A program made the translations under genes and the position numbers. Positions 1 to 8,307 of a stretch of DNA of 44,894 bases are shown here, one piece after another. The notes beneath the pieces are model-generated. The model had not been told where the DNA came from. It was given only the letters and a program-made list of their open reading frames with translations, and ran no database searches. How positions within the stretch are numbered: position 1 is the stretch's first letter; the number at the start of each line of letters is the position of its first letter. This DNA comes from JBOHBN01 sp050698355 (GTDB lineage Bacteria; Actinomycetota; Actinomycetes; Streptosporangiales; WHST01), in NCBI GenBank assembly GCA_050698355.1, contig JBOHBN010000181.1, positions 1-44,894 on the forward strand, read 5' to 3'.

Positions 1-960
1 CGCCGGGGGACCGGCGCGCTGGACGCGCTCGCCCGCGCGGTGCCGGACGCCGAAGCGGCGCACGTCGTCAACAACAACGCCGCCGCGCTACTGCTCGCCG
101 CGCTCGCACTCGCGCCTGGCCGGGAGATCGTGGTCAGCCGAGGCGAGCTGGTGGAGATCGGCGACGGGTTCCGCATTCCGGAGCTGCTCGCGTCGACCGG
201 TGCGCGGCTGCGGGAGGTGGGCACGACCAACCGCACCTCGCTCCGCGACTACGAGGCAGCGGTGGAGGAGCACACCGGGTTCGTGCTCAAGGTGCACCCG
301 TCCAACTTCGTGGTGTCCGGCTTCACGTCGAGCGTCGCCGTCGGCGAACTGGCCGGGCTCGGCACGCCGGTCGTCGTCGACATCGGCTCCGGCCTACTCG
401 CGCCGCACCCGCTCCTGCCCGACGAGCCGGACGCGGCCACCGTTCTCCGGCAGGGTGCCGCGCTCGTCACCGCCAGCGGCGACAAGCTGCTAGGCGGCCC
501 GCAGGCCGGGCTGCTCCTCGGGCGAACAGGGATCGTCGAACGTCTTCGTCGGCACCCCGCGGCTCGCGCGCTGCGCGTTGACAAGCTCACGCTGGCCGCG
601 CTCGAAGCCAGCCTCACGGGCCCGCCGACGCCGGTACGGTTCGCCCTCGAGGTGCCGGTCACCCGGGTGCGCGAACGCGCCGACCGGGTCGCGGCGCGGC
701 TGGCCGTCGCCGGCATTGACGCCTCCGCCGTCGACTCGCGGGCGGCGATCGGTGGCGGCGGCGCGCCCGAAGTGACGCTGCCTAGCGCGGCGGTCAGCGT
801 GCCCTCCGCCCTCGCCGTCCCGCTGCGTACGGCGTGGCTCCCCGTGGTCGGCCGGGTGGAACGCGGGCGATGCCTGCTCGACCTGCGCACCGTCGACGAG
901 GCCGACGACGAGAGCCTCGCGGAGGCGGTCGAAACCGCCGCGCGCGAGATGACCGCGTAG
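1..960 (+). CDS. selA: L-seryl-tRNA(Sec) selenium transferase, 5'-truncated
   Basis: PLP enzyme that converts seryl-tRNA(Sec) to selenocysteinyl-tRNA(Sec) using selenophosphate. The reading frame is open from base 1, so the N-terminus (about 110-130 residues by family comparison) lies outside the window. A GTG at 40 is internal: family-conserved sequence is already present before it (RRGTGALDALARAV). Family marks are VVNNNAAA near the start, the SRGELVEIGDGFRIPE stretch, VGTTNRT, VDIGSG and SGDKLLGGPQAG, whose lysine is the PLP-binding residue. The C-terminus looks complete and ends at a TAG. Its presence implies that the organism encodes selenocysteine, but selB, selC and selD are not in view. 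The protein family is clear; only the length is unknown. Confidence 0.93.
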   Translation, partial: RRGTGALDALARAVPDAEAAHVVNNNAAALLLAALALAPGREIVVSRGELVEIGDGFRIPELLASTGARLREVGTTNRTSLRDYEAAVEEHTGFVLKVHPSNFVVSGFTSSVAVGELAGLGTPVVVDIGSGLLAPHPLLPDEPDAATVLRQGAALVTASGDKLLGGPQAGLLLGRTGIVERLRRHPAARALRVDKLTLAALEASLTGPPTPVRFALEVPVTRVRERADRVAARLAVAGIDASAVDSRAAIGGGGAPEVTLPSAAVSVPSALAVPLRTAWLPVVGRVERGRCLLDLRTVDEADDESLAEAVETAAREMTA

Positions 961-987
961 GCTGCACCCTTGCGAAGGGAGGGGTAG

Positions 988-1545
988 GTGTACGGACCCG
1001 GACAGCCGCCTCAGCAGTACGGCCCACAGCAGGGGCAGGTGTACGGACCCGGGCACCCCTACGGCCCGCACGCGCAGGCGGCGCCGCCCTTCCAGCCCCA
1101 ACCGCCGTACGCGCAAGCCGCACAGCCCTACCAGGCTCCCGGCGGCGCACCGGCCAAACCGCGCGCAGGGCTGCCCGTGCTCGCCGCCGTCGTCGTGCTG
1201 GCCGTGACCGGAGCCGTCAACGCCGCCTGGGCACCGATCTCGTTCCTGCACGAGCAGTACCGCAGCCTGTGGCTCGTGGGCGGCGACCCGCTCTTCCTCG
1301 CCACCTCCCAAGCACTGACGGGTGCCGCGTGCCTGATCTTCGGTGTGCTGCTCCTGACGCGCCAGGGCTTCGCCTGGGGCGGGGCGCTCGTGTCGATCCT
1401 CGCCTTCGGCACCTTCGAGGCGTACTGCATCACCAGGGGCGTGGCCGAGCACTTCGTCGGGCTGTTCCTCGTCGTCGTCGCGGTCGCGCTGCTCAACCAG
1501 ACCGCGGTACGCCGATTCTGCGGCATCGGCCCGCCGTCACAGTAG
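988..1545 (+). CDS. Small four-helix membrane protein with Gly/Pro/Gln/Tyr-rich N-terminal tail
   Basis: 185-residue protein of unknown function. Residues 1-53 are low complexity, with repeated YGPG/YGPQ and PYAQAAQPYQ units typical of cytosolic tails of actinobacterial membrane proteins. Four hydrophobic segments follow (about 61-82, 100-122, 129-147, 152-170). The GTG start is supported by a purine-rich Shine-Dalgarno run (GAAGGGAGGGG) just upstream. It lies 27 bases after selA on the same strand and could be co-transcribed, but nothing ties it to selenium metabolism. No catalytic motif is visible. Confidence 0.75.
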   Translation: MYGPGQPPQQYGPQQGQVYGPGHPYGPHAQAAPPFQPQPPYAQAAQPYQAPGGAPAKPRAGLPVLAAVVVLAVTGAVNAAWAPISFLHEQYRSLWLVGGDPLFLATSQALTGAACLIFGVLLLTRQGFAWGGALVSILAFGTFEAYCITRGVAEHFVGLFLVVVAVALLNQTAVRRFCGIGPPSQ

Positions 1546-1549
1546 GCCT

Positions 1550-2176
1550 CTAGACCGCCAGCCGCGTCTGGCGGAAGCGCTCGACGTCGGCGTCGTGGCC
1601 GCGTACCTCGACGTTCGCGTGCTCGCCACGGCCGAAGGCGTACAGCGCGAGCTCGCCGACCGCGCCGGTGAGCGTGACGTACGAGTGACCGGAACGTGCC
1701 CGGAACAGCGGCCCGGACCCCGGCCGCAGCACCACACCGACCGGCGAGCGGCGCAGGAGGAGCGGGGCCATCCTCGTCAACCGCCGCCACAGCTCGCCCT
1801 CGTGTGCCTCGTCGAGCTCGCGCACGGTCCAGTCGGGTTGTGCGCGGCGGACGTCCTCGTGGTGGACGAAGAACTCGAGGGTGTTGGCCACCCGGTCGAG
1901 CGGTGCCAGCGGCGACCACGGCGGCGGCCCATCGCGGACCAGCCCGACCAGGTCTCCCCACGACTGGCCGGCGTAGCCCCGCCGGACCCGGTCGGCGTAG
2001 CCCGCGAGCGGCGGCAGGAAGATGCCGGCGGCCGCGTCCGGCCGGCGCTCCCGCACGGCCAGGTGGATGCCGAGGTTGCGGGTCATCCAGCCCGCGCAGA
2101 GTGTTGGCGCGTCCGGGCCGACCTGATCCAGCAGGTCGCAGAGCAGGGACCGCTCCGTTCGGGCCATGGTCATCAT
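1550..2176 (-). CDS. TIGR03085-family (DinB/maleylpyruvate isomerase-like) protein
   Basis: About 208 residues. It matches the actinobacterial TIGR03085 family of the DinB/MDMPI fold: ARTERSLLCDLL, then PTLCAGW, HLAVRERRPDAA, FFVHHEDVRR and a C-terminal SGHSYVTLTGAVGELALYAFGR segment. Related proteins bind a divalent metal and some use mycothiol; the substrate of this family is not known. The start chosen is the first ATG of MMTMARTE. On the minus strand TACGAT sits 7 bases before it (2184-2189), which fits a leaderless transcript; an upstream ATG at 2206 is possible but adds unconserved sequence. It is divergent from the helicase gene and converges on the preceding membrane-protein gene. Confidence 0.82.
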   Translation of the reverse strand: MMTMARTERSLLCDLLDQVGPDAPTLCAGWMTRNLGIHLAVRERRPDAAAGIFLPPLAGYADRVRRGYAGQSWGDLVGLVRDGPPPWSPLAPLDRVANTLEFFVHHEDVRRAQPDWTVRELDEAHEGELWRRLTRMAPLLLRRSPVGVVLRPGSGPLFRARSGHSYVTLTGAVGELALYAFGRGEHANVEVRGHDADVERFRQTRLAV

Positions 2177-2325
2177 GGTGCAGATCGTATGCCCTTCGCG
2201 TGCCATGCCCTCTGCTCAGCGGGAGGCAAGGATCACATCCGTGGACGCCTCCGCGTGGCCCGCTCCACTCGTCCGCGGCCGCGACTAGCCTCGCCGGGGT
2301 TGCCGTCATGGAGAGGACCGCGTGC

Positions 2326-4029
2326 GTGACCGAGACCCTGTCCGTCCGTGACCGTACCGGCGCTCGCCCGTTGCGCCGCTGGCAGCGCGACGCGCTCGCC
2401 GCGTACGACGAGCGGGACGCCGCGGACTTCCTGCTCACCGCGACACCCGGTGCCGGCAAGACCGCGCTCGCGCTCACGGTCGCCAGCCGGCTGCTGGAGC
2501 AGCGGGACGTGGACAGGGTCATCGTGGTGTGCCCGACCGACCACCTGCGCACGCAGTGGGCGGACGCCGCGGCGCGTGCCGGGATCTCCGTCGACCCGGC
2601 GCTTCCCAACTCGGTCGGCCCGGTGCGTTCGGACGCGCGCGGCTACGTCACCACCTACGCGCAGGTGGCGGCGGCGCCGATGCTGCACCGGGCGCGTACG
2701 GAGAGCCGGCGCAGCCTGGTCGTCCTCGACGAGATCCACCACGGCGGCGACGGGTTGTCGTGGGGCGATGCCGTCGCCGAGGCGTTCGCGCCCGCGCGGC
2801 GCCGGCTCGCGCTCACCGGCACCCCGTTTCGTACCAGCCCCGAGGAGCGGATGCCGTTCGTCCGCTACGAGGAGGATGGCGGCGGAGCGCTGCGCAGCGC
2901 GGCCGACTTCACCTACGGCTACCGCGAGGCGCTCGGCGACGGGGTCGTGCGTCCGGTGGTGTTCGCCGCGTACACCGGCGTGTCGCGCTGGCGGAACAGT
3001 GCGGGGGAGGTCGTCGCGTCCTCGCTGACCGAGGCGAGCACGCGGCGCACGGAGGAGGCGGCGTGGCGCACCGCGTTGAACCCGCGGGGCCGTTGGGTGC
3101 CGCATGTCATCGCCGCCATGGACGAGCGGATCGACCAGCTCAGGGCCGGCGGCATGCCCGACGCGGCCGGGCTCGTGCTCGCCTCCGACCAGGACCGGGC
3201 CCGCGCGTACGCCGCAATCGTGGAGCGGGTCACGGGGGAGCGGCCGGAGCTGATCCTGTCCGACGACGCCAAGGCGAACCGGCGGATCCGCGACTTCACC
3301 GCGAGCGACCGGCGGATCGCGGTGTGCGTGCGCATGATCAGCGAGGGCGTGGACGTCCCGCGCGCGGCGTGCCTGGCGTGGCTGACCTCGTACCGTACGC
3401 CGCTGTTCTTCGCCCAGGCGGTCGGCCGGGTGATCCGCGCCCGCAGACCGGGCGAGAGCGCGACGGTGTTTCTGCCGGCGGTGCGGCCGCTGCTCGCGCT
3501 GGCCGCGGAGCTGGAGAGCGAGCGCGATCACATCCTCCCGCCGCCCGAACCCAGCGGCGACAACCTCGACCCGCTGCCACCGGCGGAGGCGGAGCCGGGC
3601 GCGGACCAGTACGAGGCGCTCGACGCGGAGGCGGAGTTCGCCCACGTACTGCACCGCGGCCGGGCGGTTACGCCCGAGCTGTCGGGGCTGAGCTCCGACG
3701 AGGAGGAGTACCTCGGGCTGCCCGGCCTGCTGTCGCCGGAGCAAACCGCGGCGGTGCTGTCGAAGCGGGACGGGGACATCAGGCGCCGTACCGGTTCCGG
3801 CCAGGCGCGCGAAGAGCGAGAACAGCCGCCCGAGCCCGCGGACTGGGAGAAGGCCGCCGCGCTGCGCCGGGAGGTCAATGCGCTGGTCGGGCGGGTGGCG
3901 GCCGGTACGGGCCGCCCGCACGCGACGGTGCACATCGAGGTACGCCGGGCCGTACCCGGACCCCCGTCGGCGACCGCATCGCTCGACGTCCTCACCGCAC
4001 GGCGCGACCACCTCCTCGCGAGCCTGTGA
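2326..4029 (+). CDS. Superfamily 2 DEAD/DEAH-box helicase (ResIII-type)
   Basis: 567-residue SF2 helicase-like ATPase. Motifs in order: LRRWQRDAL (Q-motif-like), TPGAGKTALAL (Walker A), DEIHHGGD (motif II), LTGTPFRTS (motif III), an SEGVDVPRAACLAW segment and QAVGRVIRARR (motif VI). The C-terminal third is charged, with no recognised domain. GTG 2326 is preferred because GGAGAGGA lies about 8 bases upstream; an in-frame ATG at 2308 overlaps that site and has no site of its own. A possible -10 (TAGCCT) is at 2285-2290. The family works as an ATP-driven DNA or RNA translocase, but the substrate cannot be read here. It stands alone, with no restriction or methylase partner, so a defence role is not supported. 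Confidence 0.9.
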   Translation: MTETLSVRDRTGARPLRRWQRDALAAYDERDAADFLLTATPGAGKTALALTVASRLLEQRDVDRVIVVCPTDHLRTQWADAAARAGISVDPALPNSVGPVRSDARGYVTTYAQVAAAPMLHRARTESRRSLVVLDEIHHGGDGLSWGDAVAEAFAPARRRLALTGTPFRTSPEERMPFVRYEEDGGGALRSAADFTYGYREALGDGVVRPVVFAAYTGVSRWRNSAGEVVASSLTEASTRRTEEAAWRTALNPRGRWVPHVIAAMDERIDQLRAGGMPDAAGLVLASDQDRARAYAAIVERVTGERPELILSDDAKANRRIRDFTASDRRIAVCVRMISEGVDVPRAACLAWLTSYRTPLFFAQAVGRVIRARRPGESATVFLPAVRPLLALAAELESERDHILPPPEPSGDNLDPLPPAEAEPGADQYEALDAEAEFAHVLHRGRAVTPELSGLSSDEEEYLGLPGLLSPEQTAAVLSKRDGDIRRRTGSGQAREEREQPPEPADWEKAAALRREVNALVGRVAAGTGRPHATVHIEVRRAVPGPPSATASLDVLTARRDHLLASL

Positions 4030-4037
4030 GCACCAAA

Positions 4038-4099
4038 CCCCAGTGATCATGAAACATGTTCGTAGCTGTGGCTACGACGACCTTTCATGATCACCGGGG
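4038..4099. repeat. 62-bp palindrome between helicase and hisI
   Basis: Outer arms 4038-4054 and 4083-4099 pair over 17 positions with one mismatch and carry GTGATCATGAAA and its complement. An inner stem CGTAGC/GCTACG (4061-4066, 4071-4076) closes a TGTG loop. It starts 8 bases after the helicase stop. It could act as a transcription terminator, although there is no U-tract, or be a member of a dispersed palindromic repeat family. Confidence 0.7.
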
Positions 4100-4155
4100 A
4101 GGTTGTGGGTCGGACCCGGGACCGCTACGCAGGCCGTGGCCGGGAGAATGGGGGC

Positions 4156-4533
4156 ATGACCGAGTCGCTCCCGTCCTCCTCGCTCGACCCCGCTATCGCC
4201 GCCCGCCTCAAGCGCGACCGCGATGGCCTCGTCACCGCGGTCGTGCAGCAGCACGACACCGGCGAGGTTCTGATGGTGGGCTGGATGGACGACGAGGCGC
4301 TGCACCGTACGCTCACCACCGGCCGGTGCACCTTCTGGAGCCGGAGCCGGCAGGAGTACTGGGTCAAGGGCGCCACCTCCGGGCACGCGCAGTACGTGCA
4401 GCGTGTCGCCCTCGACTGCGACGGCGACACCCTGCTGGTCCAGGTCGACCAGGTCGGCGGCGCCTGCCACACCGGCGACCGCACCTGCTTCGACGCGAGC
4501 CCACTCGCGGCCGTGCAGGGTGCTCCCGCCTAA
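4156..4533 (+). CDS. hisI: Phosphoribosyl-AMP cyclohydrolase
   Basis: 125-residue enzyme of histidine biosynthesis that opens the purine ring of phosphoribosyl-AMP to give ProFAR. Diagnostic segments are LMVGWMDDEAL, TFWSRSRQEYWVKG, TSGHAQ, then DCDGDTLLVQV and GGACHTGDRTCFD, whose cysteines and aspartates bind Zn and Mg. It has the single-domain form without a hisE fusion. The ATG at 4156 is preceded by GAATGGGGGC; frames opening earlier run into the palindrome. It lies upstream of the trp operon, a common actinobacterial arrangement. Confidence 0.95.
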   Translation: MTESLPSSSLDPAIAARLKRDRDGLVTAVVQQHDTGEVLMVGWMDDEALHRTLTTGRCTFWSRSRQEYWVKGATSGHAQYVQRVALDCDGDTLLVQVDQVGGACHTGDRTCFDASPLAAVQGAPA

Positions 4534-4911
4534 AGATGCGCCGGAAATGATCACGGTGTGTAACTGACTTCCTGCTTCTCATGGCCTGCAGGTCGTGTGA
4601 AGGAGGTACTCGTCGTGGGAAGTCGGTTCGGCGAGTCGGCGCCCGGTATCGGTAGCGGGGGGCGTTCCTGCCGCTTGCCGACATGGATCATGAATGCGGC
4701 GCTGACCGCCGCGGCGATCCAGATGGCGAGGGTCATCAGGCCGATCATCATGCTCTGCTCCCGGTCGTGGTCGGCGCCGCCGCCCCCGAGGCGGCGGCGC
4801 CTGCACGTAGCACGTAGGAGGGGTACGTCCGGTTGGCGGGGAGGCGCAAACGTGACCGACGTGTCGCAGGCCCGAGACGTTGTCGCCGGCGCAACAGGAA
4901 CCCGCGGCCTC
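4534..4911. other. Region between hisI and the GNAT gene
   Basis: A 378-base stretch with no strong gene. It contains one plausible small minus-strand ORF (4551-4751, listed separately). From 4752 to 4911 only GC-rich sequence is seen, including a short inverted repeat around 4780-4800 (GCCGCCGCCCCC facing GAGGCGGCGGCGC). This could be a weak terminator or leader for either minus-strand gene. Confidence 0.4.
4551..4751 (-). CDS. Small single-pass membrane protein (putative)
   Basis: 66-residue ORF starting MMIGLMTLAIWIAAAVSAAF: a hydrophobic helix (about residues 3-22) followed by a basic, proline-rich tail. A Shine-Dalgarno sequence (GGGAG, then CAGAGC) sits immediately before the ATG on the minus strand. 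The frame stays open further upstream, but that part is arginine-rich and looks non-coding. No family is recognised. The topology and ribosome site make it more likely than chance, but it could be spurious. Confidence 0.42.
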   Translation of the reverse strand: MMIGLMTLAIWIAAAVSAAFMIHVGKRQERPPLPIPGADSPNRLPTTSTSFTRPAGHEKQEVSYTP

Positions 4912-5556
4912 CTAGCCCTCGAACATGGAACGACACGCCTCGAGTCCGGTGACCTTGACGTCATCGTGCGCGGTGGCTGCCCACCGGTCGCGGGTGAGCC
5001 TCAGCCGATCGGACGTCAGGACTTCGGCACCGCGCGCGTCGCGGGAGATTCCGTCCGGCTGGTAGCCGAGCTTCCGCGACACCCGCTGCGACGCGTGGTT
5101 GTCCGCGAACACCTCGCTCACCGCGGCCTCGACGCCGAGATGATCGAAGGCCAGGGTCAGCAGACCCGCGCGTGCCTCCGTTCCCAGGCCTTGCCCGTGG
5201 TGGCGGAGCCCGAGCCAGGAAGACGTGGCAACCTCGCGAACCACGCGGAAATCCCGCGCTCTGAGGGTCACCATGCCGACAGGGTCGCCACTTCGGGTGA
5301 AGACTCCCAGGCCGAGGCGCCAGTCTTCGGGGTGCCAGCTGGCGAGCTGGCCCCAGAGCTCTCGCAGCACGTACTCCCCACGGTCTCGCGCGGTGCCGTC
5401 CGTCCAGGGCGTGAGGAACGGCCGCTCGGACGGGTGGTGCACTCCCTGGCCGGCCAGCGCGGCGAGCCGGAAGAGCTCCAGGTCGCTCGGCAGCCGCATG
5501 TGCAGGCGCGGGGTCGTGATGGTCAGTCCGTACGCCGGCCAGAGCTCCTCGATCAT
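4912..5556 (-). CDS. GNAT-family N-acetyltransferase (RimJ/RimL-like)
   Basis: 214 residues. TPRLHMRLPSDLELFRLAALA at the N-terminus is the usual opening of the RimJ/RimL-like GNAT group. The acetyl-CoA region is seen in SSWLGLRHHGQGLGTEARAGLL and the C-terminal fold in NHASQRVSRKLGYQPDG. The ATG at 5556 (MIEELWPAYGLTI) is chosen because the sequence before it has no family features. These enzymes transfer acetyl groups to small amines or protein N-termini; the substrate is unknown. It is divergent from trpE, and the two starts are 94 bases apart. Confidence 0.88.
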   Translation of the reverse strand: MIEELWPAYGLTITTPRLHMRLPSDLELFRLAALAGQGVHHPSERPFLTPWTDGTARDRGEYVLRELWGQLASWHPEDWRLGLGVFTRSGDPVGMVTLRARDFRVVREVATSSWLGLRHHGQGLGTEARAGLLTLAFDHLGVEAAVSEVFADNHASQRVSRKLGYQPDGISRDARGAEVLTSDRLRLTRDRWAATAHDDVKVTGLEACRSMFEG

Positions 5557-5650
5557 GCGCGCAAACTTACGTTGGTTCCGGCTACGCGTCGGCCAGGACC
5601 ATCGCTTCCCCGCATGCACACGGTCCGCCCACGAGCGCGAGAATGAGGCG

Positions 5651-7165
5651 GTGACCATCACCACGACCCGCGGCCGCGCGACCAGCAGCGGCGTCGTCAC
5701 GCCCGACCGCGATACGTTCGCCTCGCTCGACCAGCCGGTCGTGCCCGTGACGCGTCGCCTGCTCGCTGACGGGCTGACGCCGGTCGGGCTCTACCGCACG
5801 CTGGCGGCCGGCCGCGCCGGTACGTTCCTGTTGGAGTCGGCCGAGCACGGCAGCTCCTGGTCCCGGTACTCGTTCGTCGGCGTGCGCAGCCGCGCAATGC
5901 TGACCGTGCGCGACGGCCAGGCGGCGTGGCTCGGCGAGCCGCCGCCCGGCGCTCCGCGCACCGGCGACCCACTGCAGGTGTTGCGCGACACCGTCGCGGC
6001 CCTGCACAGCCCCCGCGATCCCGGCCTACCGCCGCTCACCGGCGGCCTCGTCGGCTACGTCGCGTACGACGCGGTACGCAGGCTCGAGCGCCTGCCGGAG
6101 CGCACCGTCGACGACCTGCACCTGCCCGACCTCTCCATGCTGCTCGCGACCGACCTCGCCGTGCTCGACCACCACGACGGCACGGTGCTCCTCATCGCCA
6201 ACGCGTTCCCCGGCGACGAGGTCGACGACGCGTACGCGGACGCCGTCGCCCGGCTGGACGAGATGACCGTCGCGCTGCGGCAGCCTGTCGACAGCGCGCC
6301 CGTCACGATGGACCCGGCCGCGACGCCGACCGTGACCTGCCGCATGCCGGACGGCGAGTACCCGCAGGTCGTGGAGCGGGCGCTGGAGTACATACGGGCG
6401 GGCGACTGCTACCAGGTCGTGCCGAGCCAGCGGTTCGAGGCGAGCACGTCCGCCTCGCCACTGGACGTGTACCGGGTGCTGCGTACGACGAACCCGAGCC
6501 CGTACATGTACCTGCTGGACCTCGGCGACCACCACGTCGTCGGCTCCAGCCCGGAGGCGCACGTCAAGGTGACCGGCGGCCGGGCGATGCTGCGCCCGAT
6601 CGCGGGCACCAGGCCGCGCGGCGCGACGCCCGAGGAGGACACGGGGCTCGCGGCGGAGCTGCTCGCCGATCCCAAGGAACGCGCCGAGCACCTGATGCTC
6701 GTCGACCTCGGGCGCAACGACCTCGGCCGGATCGCCACGCCGGGCAGCGTCGAGCTGGTGGAGTTCATGCAGGTCGAGCGGTACAGCCACGTGATCCACC
6801 TGGTGTCGACCGTCGTCGCCGACCTGGCCCCGGGCCGCACCGCGTTCGACGCGCTCGCAGCCACGCTGCCCGCCGGCACGCTCTCCGGCGCGCCGAAGGT
6901 GCGCGCGATGGAGATCATCGACGAGCTCGAGCCCACTCGCCGTGGGCTGTACGCGGGCACGGTCGGTTACCTCGACTTCGCCGGCGACCTGGACATGGCC
7001 ATCGCGATCCGTACGGCACTCATGCGCGACGGCGTCGCGTACGTCCAGGCCGGCGCGGGCATCGTCGCTGACTCGGTGCCGGCGCTCGAGGATGCCGAGT
7101 GCCGCAACAAGGCCGCCGCCGTGCTGTCCGCGGTCGCCGTCGCGGAAACCTTCCAGCGCGGATGA
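5651..7165 (+). CDS. trpE: Anthranilate synthase component I
   Basis: 504 residues. Converts chorismate to anthranilate with ammonia supplied by the TrpG subunit, which is not in this window. The N-terminal domain carries the LLESAE tryptophan-feedback element and GGLVGYVAYD. The chorismate-binding domain has IAGTRPRG, ELLADPKERAEHLMLVDLGR, LPAGTLSGAPKVRAMEII and AGAGIVADSVPALED. The GTG at 5651 is the family-consistent start and follows GAATGAGGC. No Trp-rich leader peptide or attenuator is visible upstream. The stop codon overlaps the next start (ATGA), so translation is probably coupled. The LLES feedback element suggests the enzyme is Trp-inhibited. Confidence 0.96.
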   Translation: MTITTTRGRATSSGVVTPDRDTFASLDQPVVPVTRRLLADGLTPVGLYRTLAAGRAGTFLLESAEHGSSWSRYSFVGVRSRAMLTVRDGQAAWLGEPPPGAPRTGDPLQVLRDTVAALHSPRDPGLPPLTGGLVGYVAYDAVRRLERLPERTVDDLHLPDLSMLLATDLAVLDHHDGTVLLIANAFPGDEVDDAYADAVARLDEMTVALRQPVDSAPVTMDPAATPTVTCRMPDGEYPQVVERALEYIRAGDCYQVVPSQRFEASTSASPLDVYRVLRTTNPSPYMYLLDLGDHHVVGSSPEAHVKVTGGRAMLRPIAGTRPRGATPEEDTGLAAELLADPKERAEHLMLVDLGRNDLGRIATPGSVELVEFMQVERYSHVIHLVSTVVADLAPGRTAFDALAATLPAGTLSGAPKVRAMEIIDELEPTRRGLYAGTVGYLDFAGDLDMAIAIRTALMRDGVAYVQAGAGIVADSVPALEDAECRNKAAAVLSAVAVAETFQRG

Positions 7166-7716
7166 GCCGCACCGTGCTGGGACGGGAGTTCGCGGTCGCG
7201 GCGGTGGTGGCCGCGGTCGGCGCGGGCGCGTTGCTCCTCGCCTGCGGGCAGGCCTGGGCGACGGCGAGCCTCAAGCTCGCCGGGATACCCGGCAGCGAGC
7301 AGGCCGTCGACGGCCGCACGCTCGCTCCCGGAGCCTTCGCGTTCGGGCTCGCCGGGCTGGCCGGGATCGTCGGTCTCGTGGCGACCCGGCATTGGCTGCG
7401 GCGCGTGGTCGCGGTCATCGTCACGTGCTGCGGTGCCGGCGCGGGGTTCTTCGCCTGGCGCGGCACGGGTGCGGCTGCTGTACGCGACGCGCTGCCGGGC
7501 TCCGGCGGTGCGGGACCCGTCGCGGTCGAGGTCACGGCGTGGCCCTGGGTGGCGGTCGCGGGCTCGGCGCTGGTCCTCGCGTTCGGCATCGTGGCCACGA
7601 TTCGCGGGCCGCTGTGGCCGGGCATGGGACGCAAGTACGACGCTCCCCGGCCCGCGGCGGACAGCGAGACGGACATGTGGCGCGCGCTCGACCACGGCGA
7701 GGATCCCACCGCGTAG
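7162..7716 (+). CDS. Trp-operon-associated membrane protein (TIGR02234/TrpM-like)
   Basis: 184 residues with four hydrophobic segments (about 8-27, 50-71, 77-97, 125-150) and a polar C-terminal tail. Position, length and topology match the TIGR02234 family, an integral membrane protein found inside actinobacterial trp operons; its function is not established. The ATG overlaps the trpE stop by 4 bases (ATGA), which fixes the start. I base the family call on operon position plus general resemblance rather than on a catalytic motif. Confidence 0.85.
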   Translation: MSRTVLGREFAVAAVVAAVGAGALLLACGQAWATASLKLAGIPGSEQAVDGRTLAPGAFAFGLAGLAGIVGLVATRHWLRRVVAVIVTCCGAGAGFFAWRGTGAAAVRDALPGSGGAGPVAVEVTAWPWVAVAGSALVLAFGIVATIRGPLWPGMGRKYDAPRPAADSETDMWRALDHGEDPTA

Positions 7717-7729
7717 GTAACATCGGAAC

Positions 7730-8197
7730 GTGGCTTCCGTACGCTTCTCAGAACCTCACGGTGCTGTCGCACCGGCAGGTTCTGAGAGGTGGTCGAGGCT
7801 GCGTGCGATCCGGCTGCCGCTGCTGGTCGCGGCGCCGGTGCTGGCGCTGCTCATGTACGACACGGTCGTCAGCCCGTTCGAGCCCGGTCACTTCCCGCCC
7901 TGTCCGTTCCTCGCGACGTTCGGTGTGTACGACCCCGGCGACGGCGGCCTGCGCGCGGTGCACGCGCTGATGCACGGGCACCCGCTACGGGCGCTCGACC
8001 TCAACGCGTACGGCATCGCGCTGTCGGCGATGCTCGCGATGCTGTGGGGCTACTGGCTCTACGTGCGCGCGGCCGGGCTGGAGTTCGGTCGCTGGGCGAG
8101 CCGCGTCGTCCGAATCGCACTTGTCACCGCGGTCGTGGTCGCGCCGGTTTTCGCGGTGGTGCGCAACCTGCCGTTCGGCCAGGTGCTCGCTCCCTGA
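7730..8197 (+). CDS. DUF2752-family membrane protein in the trp operon
   Basis: 155 residues with three hydrophobic helices (about 29-47, 90-110, 125-147). The CPFLATFG stretch, then GGLRAVHALMHG and ALDLNAYG match DUF2752, a family often found in trp operons. In most members the middle reads CPGCG; here both cysteines are aspartates (DPGDG), so a possible metal or redox site is altered. The GTG start at 7730 is 13 bases after the previous stop; the ribosome site is weak (GGTAACATCGGAAC). Function is unknown. Confidence 0.82.
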   Translation: MASVRFSEPHGAVAPAGSERWSRLRAIRLPLLVAAPVLALLMYDTVVSPFEPGHFPPCPFLATFGVYDPGDGGLRAVHALMHGHPLRALDLNAYGIALSAMLAMLWGYWLYVRAAGLEFGRWASRVVRIALVTAVVVAPVFAVVRNLPFGQVLAP

Positions 8198-8307
8198 CCG
8201 CCTCGCGGCCGCCGACACCTTGCCGTGCCGATCGCCCCGGGTGTGGCCGGAGTCACCGTCCTCGCTACCATCGCCAGATAATTCATCGCGGAAGGGGCCG
8301 GTGCCGC

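Noticed and set aside
2326..4029. Helicase as part of a restriction or phage-defence system
   Set aside because: Neighbours are a TIGR03085 protein and hisI; no nuclease, methylase or other defence gene adjoins it.
5557..5650. Trp attenuator or leader peptide before trpE
   Set aside because: The only short frame there contains no tryptophan codons and no alternative stem pair was seen.
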